Source of the DNA: an uncultured Bacteroidota bacterium
GTDB lineage: Bacteria; Bacteroidota; Bacteroidia; Chitinophagales; Chitinophagaceae
Length of the DNA stretch: 64,000 bases
Assembly (NCBI GenBank): GCA_903824725.1
Contig: CAIJXU010000093.1
Coordinates: forward strand, 1 to 64,000
Direction of reading: 5' to 3'
Positions within the stretch are counted from its first letter, which is position 1. Each line of letters begins with the position of its first letter. The notes beneath the pieces are model-generated. The model was not told the DNA's origin. It ran no database searches and saw only the letters and a list, made by a program, of their open reading frames with translations. The translations under genes and the position numbers were made by a program. Below, one piece after another: positions 39,787-49,506 of the stretch.

Positions 39787-40920
39787 ATGACATTGAGGTA
39801 TATTCTATTATATATATTTTTATTAGGGGCACTCCCCTTATTCGCTCAAATCACCATCAAAGGAAAAGTGGTTGATAAGGAAACAAATATGCCTATTGAT
39901 AATGTCAGCGTATATATCAGCAATTCTTCTAGCGGGACAAGAACTGATGCAACTGGAAATTTTATTCTGACTACTAGGGCTACGGGGCAATTTGAATTAA
40001 TCTTATCTATCATGGGATATGATATCAAAAATGTCCCAATGAATTCCAGTGAGCCGTTGCATTTTTTAAACATCGCCATGTCTACGAAATCAAATGACTT
40101 GCCTGAAGTAGTATTGAGAACATATATAAAAAATGGATGGAAGGTTTGGGGTAAAATATTTTTAAGTCAATTTATAGGAACTACACCATTAAATACGGAT
40201 TGTAAAATTTTAAACCCAGAAGTAATTCATTTTCAATTCAAAAAAATGGATAGTGTACTTATTGCTTTTGCAAATGAAACCATATTGATACAAAATAAAA
40301 AATTGGGCTATCTCTTACACTATGACTTGAGTGAATTTCAATATGATTTTATGAACAATAGAATTATTTTTCAAGGATACCCCTTGTTTGAACCATTAAA
40401 AAATAGTGAAACCAAAAAAGTGATCAATAAAAGAGCAGAAATTTATAAAGGATCGGTTATGCACTTTATGCGCAGTTTATTTACAAATACATTGAGAGAA
40501 AATAATTTTGAAATTAGAAGAATGGTCAAGACTATTAATTTAGGCGGACAAAACATTGTAATTGATGGTGCTACTAATTACGATAACACTAAACCCGCAA
40601 AATTTGAACTAACTAGTGATAAGCTTCCTGCTGATAGTATTGCTTATGGCGAAAGTCAAAATACAGCAGGTTTGTTTTTTAAAAATTATTTACAAGTAAC
40701 TTATTTAAATAAAAAAGTGTCTTATTACTATGATAGGAATTACAATACCAGCAATCAAAATATTGTGTCAGAAATCACACTTATGAAAAAGAAGCCACTT
40801 TTTGTATATTCCAATGGCACTTATTACGAACCTACCAACTTACTATTATCAGGATATTGGAGTTGGTCCGAAAAAATTGGATACTTACTGCCCTTTGATT
40901 ACATACCACCTTCTAAGTAG
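39787..40920 (+). CDS. Carboxypeptidase-like regulatory domain protein
   Basis: ITIKGKVVDKETNMPIDNVSVYISNSSSGTRTDATGNFIL: CarboxypepD_reg-like motif at a signal-peptide-bearing N-terminus. Confidence 0.8.
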   Translation: MTLRYILLYIFLLGALPLFAQITIKGKVVDKETNMPIDNVSVYISNSSSGTRTDATGNFILTTRATGQFELILSIMGYDIKNVPMNSSEPLHFLNIAMSTKSNDLPEVVLRTYIKNGWKVWGKIFLSQFIGTTPLNTDCKILNPEVIHFQFKKMDSVLIAFANETILIQNKKLGYLLHYDLSEFQYDFMNNRIIFQGYPLFEPLKNSETKKVINKRAEIYKGSVMHFMRSLFTNTLRENNFEIRRMVKTINLGGQNIVIDGATNYDNTKPAKFELTSDKLPADSIAYGESQNTAGLFFKNYLQVTYLNKKVSYYYDRNYNTSNQNIVSEITLMKKKPLFVYSNGTYYEPTNLLLSGYWSWSEKIGYLLPFDYIPPSK

Positions 40921-40978
40921 AATAAATATTACTACATTAGTGTATAAAAAATGTCTTCTGCTTTAAAATAAACCTCTT

Positions 40979-43900
40979 ATGATAAAATTACTTTTGCGTT
41001 GTAGCTTATTATTCATTACACCATGTATAACAGCACAAACCACCGCCGATTCTCTCCAACAGGAATTAAATAAAACTTTTCAATCCGTGAAATGGAGAAG
41101 TATTGGACCCTTTCGTGGTGGACGATCCAATATTGCAGTGGGAGTCGTGGGCAGCCCGATGGTATATTATATGGGAACTACGGGTGGTGGTTTATGGAAA
41201 ACGGAAGACATGGGAATCAGTTGGAAAAATATTTCTGATGGCTTTTTTAAAACTGCTACAGTGGGGGGTATTGCAGTTGCAGAAAGCGATCCCAATGTAA
41301 TATATGTTGGAATGGGAGAACACGCCATTCGTGGCGTAATGACCCATCATGGTGATGGCATGTATAAAAGTACAGATGCAGGAAAAACTTGGAAGGCGAT
41401 CGGATTAGAAGCAACACATCATATTGCACGCATTGTAGTAGATCCTAAAAATGCAAATATTGTTTTTGTAGCTGCACAAGGTTCGTTGAGCAATAATTCA
41501 AAGGATCGTGGTATTTATAAATCTATAGATGGCGGAACCACTTGGAATAAAGTATTATATATAGATGAAAAAACAGGTTGTGCAGAATTATCAATGGATA
41601 TGAATAACCCATCTGTATTATATGCAGCTATGTGGGAACATGGTCGTTTACCTTGGAAGGTAATCAGCGGTGGCCCTGGAAGTGCTTTGTATAAATCAAC
41701 AGATGGCGGCGATACATGGAATAAAATGGTAGAGGGTTTACCAAAAGAAATGGGAAAGATGGCAATTACAGTTAGTCGTGCCAATTCCGAAAAAGTGTAT
41801 GCATTAATTGAAAGTGATTTTAGCAAGGAAGCTGGTGGAATGTATGTTTCAGAGAATGCAGGAAAAACTTGGAGCCAGGCAACGAGCGATCATCGCATCA
41901 TTGGAAGAGCTTGGTATTATATTGAAGTATTTGCCGATCCTATTATCGAAAATACATTGTATGTTATGAATGCACCAGCTTTAAAATCAACAGATGGCGG
42001 AAAAACTTGGGAAAATATATCTGCTACGCATGGTGATTATCATAATTTATGGATTAACCCTAGTAATAGTAATAACATGATTATTGCTGATGATGGAGGC
42101 GCTGCCATTACTTTTAATGGAGGTAAATCCTGGAGTAGTCAAAATAATATGCCTACTGCGCAATTTTATCGCATCAATGTAGATAATGAATTTCCATATA
42201 ATATTTATGGAGGACAACAAGATAATAGTTCAGTAAAAATTGCAAGCAGATCCTTTGGTGGCGGTATCAATGTAACCAACTGGAGTGCTTCCGCTGGAGG
42301 TGAAAGTGCTTTCTTAGCTTTTAATCCTGATGATCCAAGATATGTAGTTGGAGGAAGCTATCAAGGAACGATTGAAGTGTTGGATACAAAATCAAAAGGC
42401 AGTACCAATATCATGGCTGCTCCGATTCAATACTTAGGAATGGATGCAAAAGATGATAAGTATAGATTTAATTGGAACGCTCCCATCATCTGGAGTAAGC
42501 ATGAGCCCAATACATTTTATCATGGGGCGCAATTATTATTGAGAACAAGAGATATGGGAAAAACATGGACAGAAGCCTCTCCTGATTTAACAAGAAATGA
42601 AAAATCTAAACAAGGAAAACCAGGTGGACCTTATACCAATGAAGCAGTGGGCGCTGAAAATTATGGAACATTAAGTTACGTCATAGAGTCTCCAAATGAA
42701 AAAGGCGTCATCTATACGGGTAGCGATGATGGATTTGTTTATATCACAAAGGATGGAGGAACTACATGGAAAAATATAACCCCTCCAGGATTAGCCGAAT
42801 GTTTAATTAATGCAATTGAAGTCTCTCCTTTTGATAATGCCACTGCATATATTGCTACAACACGCTTTAAGTTTGATGATTATACGCCAGGTTTATATAA
42901 AACAACAGATTATGGTAAATCTTGGACTAAAATAAACAATGGTATAGCTAATAATGCTTTCACTAGAGTGGTAAGAGAAGATACTAAAGTAAAAGATTTA
43001 TTATTTGCAGGAACAGAAACTGGAATATACATGTCCAAAAACGGTGGTAAAAATTGGATGCCCTTTCAGTTAAATTTACCTAATACGCCTATTACTGATT
43101 TACGCATTCACCAAAATAATTTAATTGCTGCCACTTCTGGTAGATCGTTTTGGATTTTAGATGATTTAGATTTATTTAGACAATATAAAAAAGACACCAA
43201 TAATATTATATTATATCAACCTAGTCAAGCCTATTTAGCTACAGGTTATAGTGAATTAGATCAAAATAATGAGGAATTCAAGGGCGCTAAATTATTTGAT
43301 GGCGTGAATCCAGCAACAGGTGTGGTGATGTATTATCAGCTTCCTACTTTAAAGGAAAATGAGGAAGTAAAAATTGAAATAAAAGATCAAGAAGGAAATT
43401 TAGTTCGAAAATTTAGTTCGAAAAAAGAAGTAGTAAATAAAATTAGTGGAAGCGGTCGTCGAAGTGCTAAAGAGCCAACACTAACAAATAATAAGGGACT
43501 GAATCGATTTGTTTGGGACATGCGCTACCCAACTATTCCTGCAATTCCGGGCGTTTATATTGAAAGTAGTTTTAGAGGGCATAAAGCGAGTCCGGGAAAT
43601 TATGTCGTCACCATGACGGTCGGCGAAAAAGCTTCAAATACAACAGCCACTATTTTAGCCAATCCATTATATGCAATAGGAGTAAGTGATTATAAAGAGT
43701 ATGATGCTTTAATGAAACAAATGGAAGGCGAAGTGATTACAATGCATCAATTGATCAATGCATTGTATGAGAGCAGAAATCAATTAGAGTTGGTTATCAA
43801 AAATATACCTACAGAATCTAAATATGCTAATGTAAAAACAGCAGGAGAAGCATTAATAAAAAAATTAATTGCATGGGATGAAGATATGATTCAACGAAAA

Positions 43901-44143
43901 TCAACTGCATATGACGATGTTGAAAATTTTCCCAATAAATTCACTGCTAATTATTTATTTATGATCAATCAAACTGAAAGTGATATACCAAGGGTAAATC
44001 AACCTTCACTTGATTTGTTAAAGGAATACAACGAACAATGGGAAAGCCTAAAAGCAAGGGCACTTGAATTAAGGGATGGTTTGATACCAGATTTAAACAA
44101 GCAGCTCTGGGATGCAGGTATAGGTGCCGTTTGGATTAAATAA
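40979..44143 (+). CDS. VPS10/sortilin-like BNR-repeat beta-propeller protein, exported
   Basis: Many Asp-box repeats ([66 protein letters not shown]). Confidence 0.88.
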   Translation: MIKLLLRCSLLFITPCITAQTTADSLQQELNKTFQSVKWRSIGPFRGGRSNIAVGVVGSPMVYYMGTTGGGLWKTEDMGISWKNISDGFFKTATVGGIAVAESDPNVIYVGMGEHAIRGVMTHHGDGMYKSTDAGKTWKAIGLEATHHIARIVVDPKNANIVFVAAQGSLSNNSKDRGIYKSIDGGTTWNKVLYIDEKTGCAELSMDMNNPSVLYAAMWEHGRLPWKVISGGPGSALYKSTDGGDTWNKMVEGLPKEMGKMAITVSRANSEKVYALIESDFSKEAGGMYVSENAGKTWSQATSDHRIIGRAWYYIEVFADPIIENTLYVMNAPALKSTDGGKTWENISATHGDYHNLWINPSNSNNMIIADDGGAAITFNGGKSWSSQNNMPTAQFYRINVDNEFPYNIYGGQQDNSSVKIASRSFGGGINVTNWSASAGGESAFLAFNPDDPRYVVGGSYQGTIEVLDTKSKGSTNIMAAPIQYLGMDAKDDKYRFNWNAPIIWSKHEPNTFYHGAQLLLRTRDMGKTWTEASPDLTRNEKSKQGKPGGPYTNEAVGAENYGTLSYVIESPNEKGVIYTGSDDGFVYITKDGGTTWKNITPPGLAECLINAIEVSPFDNATAYIATTRFKFDDYTPGLYKTTDYGKSWTKINNGIANNAFTRVVREDTKVKDLLFAGTETGIYMSKNGGKNWMPFQLNLPNTPITDLRIHQNNLIAATSGRSFWILDDLDLFRQYKKDTNNIILYQPSQAYLATGYSELDQNNEEFKGAKLFDGVNPATGVVMYYQLPTLKENEEVKIEIKDQEGNLVRKFSSKKEVVNKISGSGRRSAKEPTLTNNKGLNRFVWDMRYPTIPAIPGVYIESSFRGHKASPGNYVVTMTVGEKASNTTATILANPLYAIGVSDYKEYDALMKQMEGEVITMHQLINALYESRNQLELVIKNIPTESKYANVKTAGEALIKKLIAWDEDMIQRKSTAYDDVENFPNKFTANYLFMINQTESDIPRVNQPSLDLLKEYNEQWESLKARALELRDGLIPDLNKQLWDAGIGAVWIK

Positions 44144-44159
44144 AGCTTGGGTTTTACTT

Positions 44160-44190
44160 TTTAATCATACGCAATAAATAAGTAAATTTG
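44160..44190 (+). promoter_or_regulatory. Candidate Bacteroidota promoter
   Basis: TTTA (44160-44163), 19-nt spacer, TAAATTTG (44183-44190), upstream of the FAD-linked oxidase at 44225. Confidence 0.45.
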
Positions 44191-44224
44191 CAGTATCATT
44201 TAGTGTCTTAAATTAATTAGGTTA

Positions 44225-47140
44225 ATGAAGGGGAAACTGCAAAAGCTATCAACAAAACTACAAGGTGATTTATATTATGATACCACGATGCGAACGCTTT
44301 ATGCGACCGACGCATCTGCGTATCGAGAAATGCCTTTAGCTGTTTCCATTCCCAAATCAAAAAAAGACATTCTTACATTAATACAGTTTGCGAATGAACA
44401 TCAAACTAATTTAATTCCTCGAACCGCTGGGACTTCTTTGGCTGGACAGGTAGTAGGGAGTGGAATTATTGTGGATGTTTCAAAACATTTTACTAAAATT
44501 ATCGAGCTCAATGTAAAGGAATCTTGGGTGCGCGTTGAGCCCGGTGTGATCCGTGATGAATTGAATTTATTTTTACACGCTCACGGATTATACTTTGGAC
44601 CCGAAACTTCTACAGCCAATCGAGCTATGATAGGAGGAATGGTAGGTAATAATTCATGTGGTTCCAATTCGGTGGTATATAAAAGTACAAGAGAGCACTT
44701 AATGGAAGTGACTGCTTTTTTAAGTGATGGAAGCGAAGTGGTTTTTAAATCCTTATCCTTAGATGACTTTCATGCAAAATGTGAATTGCCCACACTCGAG
44801 GGGTCAATATACAAAACCACAAGAAGTATGTTGAGTCAATATGACAATCAGGTTGAAATAAAAAAAGAATTTCCTAAAAAATCAGTAGAAAGGCGCAATA
44901 CAGGATACGCTATTGATGTATTGGTAGATATGGCGCCCTTTACAGCGGGTGGTGAAGATTTTAATTTTTGTTCTCTTATTGCTGGATCAGAAGGTACATT
45001 GGCCTTCATTACTGAAATAAAATTGCATCTAAATCCTTTGCCTGAAAAGGAAGTAGGTTTATTATGTGTACATTTTAATAGTATTGATGAAGCATTGCGT
45101 GCGAATTTAATTGGATTAAAATACAAGCCCTCTGCAAGTGAATTAATTGACCACTATATATTAGAATGTACCAAAGAGAATATAGAACAAAGTAAAAACA
45201 GATTTTTTGTACAAGGGGACCCTGGTGCTATATTAGTAATAGAGTTTACAAAAAAAACACGTGAAGAAATTACGCATATCACAGATCAAGTAGCTGCCGA
45301 TATGCGCGAAGCAGGATTAGGATATCACTTTCCAGTTTTATTTGGACAGGATACTAAAAAGATATGGACCTTACGCAAAGCGGGTTTGGGACTACTTGGT
45401 AATTTGCCTGGGGATGAAAAAGCAGTACCTGTAATTGAAGATACTGCAGTGGACGTCGTTGACTTACCTAATTATATAAGAGACTTTAATGCTATTCTGG
45501 TAAAGCATAATTTACATGCGGTACATTATGCGCATGCAGGATCGGGTGAAATTCATTTACGTCCTATTATTAATTTAAAAACGGTTGAAGGAAATGCATT
45601 GTTTAGAACCATTGCACAAGAAGTGGCAACCCTTGTAAAAAAATACCAAGGTTCTTTAAGTGGAGAACATGGTGATGGACGACTAAGAGGAGAATTTATA
45701 CAGCAAATGGTAGGTGATAAAAATTATGCGCTATTAAAGAATGTAAAATATACATGGGATGCAAATAATATTTTTAATCCAAATAAAATTGTAGATACGC
45801 CCCCTATGAATAGCATGTTAAGGTATGCGCCTGCTCAATTTACGCCTGCCTTTACAAGTATATTTAGATTTCATCAACAAGATATCTTACAACATGCCGA
45901 GCAGTGCAATGGTTCGGGAGATTGTCGAAAAACGCATTTATCTGGTGGCACGATGTGCCCCTCTTTTATGGCGACAAGAGACGAAAAAGACAGCACACGC
46001 GCGCGCGCCAATATTTTAAGAGAATTTTTAACACAATCGGATAAAGTAAATCGATTTGATCATAAAGAAATTTATGAGGTCATGGATTTATGTTTAAGCT
46101 GTAAAGCATGTAAATCAGAATGTCCGTCGAATGTGGATATGGCTAAGTTAAAAGCAGAATTTTTACAACAGTATTATGATGCAAATGGGGTACCCTTTCG
46201 ATCTCAATTAATAGCAAATTTTACCAAATCTGCTCAACTGGCTTCTAGGGTACCTAGTCTGTATAATTTTTTAATATCCAATTCATTTACAAGTACCCTC
46301 ATTAAAAAATTATCTGGCTTTGCTATTAAAAGATCATTACCTAAAATAGCTACCCTTACTTTAGCACATTGGTTTCATAAAAATTACAAGTCAGCGCATA
46401 GAAAAGGAAACAAAAAAGTGTATCTCTTTTGTGATGAATTCACCAATTATAACGATGCTGAAATTGGTAAAAAAGGAGTTTTATTATTGGAAAAATTAGG
46501 CTATGAAGTATTATTACCAACACAGGTAGAAAGCGGCAGAGCTTGGCTATCAAAGGGTTTATTAAGACAAGCGCAAAAAATTGCAAATAAAAATATTGAA
46601 CTTTTAGGTAAAATAGTAAGTGCTGACATACCATTGATTGGCATAGAGCCCTCCGCCATTTTAACATTTAGAGACGAGTACCCCGATTTGGCCTATGATC
46701 AAAATGTAGACATAGCTAAAGCCTTATCAAAAAATGTATTTTTAATAGATGAATTTATTGCAAATGAAATAACAAAAGGAAATATTACAAAAGCATCTTT
46801 TACGACAAAACCAAAGCTGATAAAATTACATGGTCATTGTCAGCAAAAAGCGATTGCCTCTATGGCACCCACACAAAATATATTGTCCTTCCCTGAAAAT
46901 TATAAAGTTGAACTTATCCCTTCTGGTTGTTGTGGAATGGCCGGATCCTTTGGATATGAAAAAGAGCATTATGATTTATCAATGCAAATAGGAGAATTGG
47001 TGTTACTCCCTGCGGTTCGAATGCAATTAGGTGATACCCTCATCGCGGCGCCAGGTACCAGTTGCCGTCATCAAATTAAGGATGGGGCGCAAAAAATAGC
47101 CTTACATCCAGTAGAAATATTATTTGAAGCCTTAAGCTAA
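44225..47140 (+). CDS. FAD-binding oxidase fused to 4Fe-4S/CCG domains (D-2-hydroxyacid dehydrogenase/YdiJ-like)
   Basis: RTAGTSLAGQVVGSGIIVDVSKH, GGMVGNNSCGSNSV, SGEHGDGRLRGEF, CLSCKACKSECPSNVD, HGHCQQKAIAS, PSGCCGMAGSFGYEKEHYDLS. Confidence 0.92.
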   Translation: MKGKLQKLSTKLQGDLYYDTTMRTLYATDASAYREMPLAVSIPKSKKDILTLIQFANEHQTNLIPRTAGTSLAGQVVGSGIIVDVSKHFTKIIELNVKESWVRVEPGVIRDELNLFLHAHGLYFGPETSTANRAMIGGMVGNNSCGSNSVVYKSTREHLMEVTAFLSDGSEVVFKSLSLDDFHAKCELPTLEGSIYKTTRSMLSQYDNQVEIKKEFPKKSVERRNTGYAIDVLVDMAPFTAGGEDFNFCSLIAGSEGTLAFITEIKLHLNPLPEKEVGLLCVHFNSIDEALRANLIGLKYKPSASELIDHYILECTKENIEQSKNRFFVQGDPGAILVIEFTKKTREEITHITDQVAADMREAGLGYHFPVLFGQDTKKIWTLRKAGLGLLGNLPGDEKAVPVIEDTAVDVVDLPNYIRDFNAILVKHNLHAVHYAHAGSGEIHLRPIINLKTVEGNALFRTIAQEVATLVKKYQGSLSGEHGDGRLRGEFIQQMVGDKNYALLKNVKYTWDANNIFNPNKIVDTPPMNSMLRYAPAQFTPAFTSIFRFHQQDILQHAEQCNGSGDCRKTHLSGGTMCPSFMATRDEKDSTRARANILREFLTQSDKVNRFDHKEIYEVMDLCLSCKACKSECPSNVDMAKLKAEFLQQYYDANGVPFRSQLIANFTKSAQLASRVPSLYNFLISNSFTSTLIKKLSGFAIKRSLPKIATLTLAHWFHKNYKSAHRKGNKKVYLFCDEFTNYNDAEIGKKGVLLLEKLGYEVLLPTQVESGRAWLSKGLLRQAQKIANKNIELLGKIVSADIPLIGIEPSAILTFRDEYPDLAYDQNVDIAKALSKNVFLIDEFIANEITKGNITKASFTTKPKLIKLHGHCQQKAIASMAPTQNILSFPENYKVELIPSGCCGMAGSFGYEKEHYDLSMQIGELVLLPAVRMQLGDTLIAAPGTSCRHQIKDGAQKIALHPVEILFEALS

Positions 47141-47214
47141 GTTCGATTATTAGATTTCAAATTAATGGTGCTTATAATAGATATTGTCTATTTTTAATAG
47201 GTAAAACCATCACC

Positions 47215-48795
47215 ATGAAAATGATCCTACAAAAAGCGTTGGCACTCATCTTATGTGCAATGATTCAAATGCCATTATTACAAGCGCAAAAAATAAAGCC
47301 CATCAGTGAAAAACAAATTGATTCATTAACCGAGTTGGTATTAAAAACCTTTGATGTGCCAGGTATTGCAGTGGGTGTTGTAAAAGATGGAAAATTAATT
47401 CATGCAAAGGGATATGGTATTGCAAATTTACGCACAGGAGCAAAAGTAGATGCCAATACCTTATTTGGAATTGCATCTAACTCAAAAGCTTTTACAACAG
47501 CTGCTTTAGGAATGTTAGTAGATGAAGGAAAAATAAAATGGGACGACAAGGTGATTCAATATATTCCTGACTTTCAACTATACAACCCATATGTAAGCAA
47601 TGAATTTACCATTCGTGATTTATTAACCCACCGAAGTGGTTTGGGATTAGGTGCTGGAGATTTAATGATGTGGCCTAATGGAAGTGATTTTACAAAAAAT
47701 GATATTATTCATAATCTTCGGTATTTGAAACAAGTTTCAGGTTTTAGAACCAAGTATGACTATGATAATAATTTATATATCGTAGCCGGCGAAGTGATTG
47801 CAAAAGTAGCAGGGATGTCCTGGGAAGATTTTGTTGAACAAAAAATAATGAAACCACTTGAAATGAATGCTACCGCAGCTTCTGTTTCTAGATTAAAAGA
47901 TAAAAGCAACAGTATTATACCTCATGCGCCCGTGAATGGAAAGTTAGAAGCGATTGATATTTATTGGAGTGAAACTGCGAATGCAGCAGGGGGAATCTGG
48001 AGTAATATCACCGATATAAGCAAATGGATAACAATGCAAATGAATCATGGAAAATATGGTGATCGTTTACAAAACACATTATTTAGTGAAACAGTGCACG
48101 AGGAAATGTGGACATCACAAACCATACAACCCGTATTTACATCTGCGCCTTATAATAGCCATTTTGCAGCTTATGGTCTAGGCTGGGGATTGAATGATAT
48201 CAAGGGATACAAGCAAGTATCTCATACAGGTGGCTTGGCTGGTATTGTTACGCAAGTAATGATGTTTCCTGAAATAAAATTAGGTATTATTGTTTTTACC
48301 AATCAACAAGTAGGTGCTGCTTTTAGTGCGATTAGTGCTACCATAAAAGATAGTTATATAGGTGTTACAGGTTATGATTGGGTTAAAATTTTACACGATC
48401 GTGTCATCGCAAATGAAACGAATGCAAACAAAATGAGTAATGAAGTTGCAAAAAATATTGAAGAAAAAATAAAAGCAACACTTGGTCATTATAATATGGC
48501 GCCCTTTTTAGGTGCGTATAAAGATGATTGGTTTGGTGAAATAAATATTACAACCAAAGAAGGTAAAACTTGGTTTCAATCAAAAAGATCACCTCGTCTT
48601 ATTGGAGAGGTATTTCCTTATAATAACAATACACTCATTGTAAAATGGAATGACCGAAGTTTAGATGCGGATGCTTTTTTAATTTTTAATACAGATGATG
48701 CTGGAAAGCCATTAGGATTAAAGATGAAAGCCATTTCTCCCTTAACTGATTTTAGCTTTGATTTCCAGGATTTAGATTTAAAGAAGTATAAATAG
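47215..48795 (+). CDS. Serine hydrolase, class C beta-lactamase-like with C-terminal DUF3471-like domain
   Basis: SNSKAFTTAALGML (SxxK), YDYDNNLYIVAGEV (YxN), VSHTGGLAGIVTQ (HTG). Confidence 0.92.
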   Translation: MKMILQKALALILCAMIQMPLLQAQKIKPISEKQIDSLTELVLKTFDVPGIAVGVVKDGKLIHAKGYGIANLRTGAKVDANTLFGIASNSKAFTTAALGMLVDEGKIKWDDKVIQYIPDFQLYNPYVSNEFTIRDLLTHRSGLGLGAGDLMMWPNGSDFTKNDIIHNLRYLKQVSGFRTKYDYDNNLYIVAGEVIAKVAGMSWEDFVEQKIMKPLEMNATAASVSRLKDKSNSIIPHAPVNGKLEAIDIYWSETANAAGGIWSNITDISKWITMQMNHGKYGDRLQNTLFSETVHEEMWTSQTIQPVFTSAPYNSHFAAYGLGWGLNDIKGYKQVSHTGGLAGIVTQVMMFPEIKLGIIVFTNQQVGAAFSAISATIKDSYIGVTGYDWVKILHDRVIANETNANKMSNEVAKNIEEKIKATLGHYNMAPFLGAYKDDWFGEINITTKEGKTWFQSKRSPRLIGEVFPYNNNTLIVKWNDRSLDADAFLIFNTDDAGKPLGLKMKAISPLTDFSFDFQDLDLKKYK

Positions 48796-48825
48796 TGTAA
48801 CTTACGGTCTTAAATTATAAAAATT

Positions 48826-49254
48826 ATGCAAGAACAAAATTTTAAGAACCATGCTAAAATGGTTCCCGGTTTTCATTACGTTGGCATGTTGTCTATACTT
48901 GCTTTATTAGGAGGTTCTATTAATTATTTATGTCGTGCTACTCCAGATAATAAGTATTTAGCTTCCCTATTAACTTTAACTGCATTTATTTTGGCGGTAT
49001 TATGGATTTATATACGCACGTTTCCTTTAAAAGCACAGGATCGTGCCATTCGTGCAGATGAAAATTTACGCTACTATGTATTAACAGGAAAATTATTTCC
49101 TACTGAATTAAAAATTCAACAAATCATTGCACTTCGATTTGCACCCGATTCTGAATTCGTCGCTTTAGTAGATAGAGCGATAAAAGAGAATTTAAGTAAC
49201 AAGGATATTAAATCAGCCATCCAACATTGGAAAGCAGATTTTTACAGAGTATAA
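48826..49254 (+). CDS. DUF6526-like small membrane protein
   Basis: Two TM segments, then RTFPLKAQDRAIRADENLRYYVLTGKLFPTELKIQQIIALRFA. Confidence 0.75.
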   Translation: MQEQNFKNHAKMVPGFHYVGMLSILALLGGSINYLCRATPDNKYLASLLTLTAFILAVLWIYIRTFPLKAQDRAIRADENLRYYVLTGKLFPTELKIQQIIALRFAPDSEFVALVDRAIKENLSNKDIKSAIQHWKADFYRV

Positions 49255-49272
49255 TTAGGACAATAAAATTAT

Positions 49273-49307
49273 AAATCCGGTGGCCTTCAAGTCACCGGAT
49301 TTTTTTT
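49273..49307 (+). terminator. Rho-independent terminator
   Basis: AAATCCGGTG / CACCGGATTT stem, then T-tract. Confidence 0.9.
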
Positions 49308-49334
49308 GCAATTATATGGACAAAACTCATTTCA

Positions 49335-49468
49335 CAACCCCTGGGTTAAAGTAGCTTTCATAATAAAAGGGTTGAGGCGACCCTTGAAGCTAAATTCATG
49401 ATCAAATAAGCCACTAGAAGGGTATGAATTTCATCAGAAAATCATTAAATTCAATCTTCAAATTGAAT
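49335..49468 (+). other. Candidate structured 5' leader upstream of the ThuA-PQQ-GDH fusion gene
   Basis: TAGCTT(T)C/GAAGCTA enclosing AAGGGT/ACCCTT; AAATTCAT (49392-49399)/ATGAATTT (49424-49431); ATTCAAT (49449-49455)/ATTGAAT (49462-49468); competing CAACCC/GGGTTG. Confidence 0.35.
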
Positions 49469-49506
49469 CTGAAAAACGGCATTCAATTAAATCTTTATTA
49501 AATACT

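Noticed and set aside
41340-42780. Repeated nucleotide strings such as ggaaaaacttgg
   Set aside because: Explained by the Asp-box (DGGKTW) repeats of the encoded beta-propeller, not a DNA repeat or CRISPR array.
47174-47195. AATAGA-TATTG-TCTATT inverted repeat before the serine hydrolase gene
   Set aside because: Only 6 bp per arm in AT-rich DNA; too weak to call an operator.
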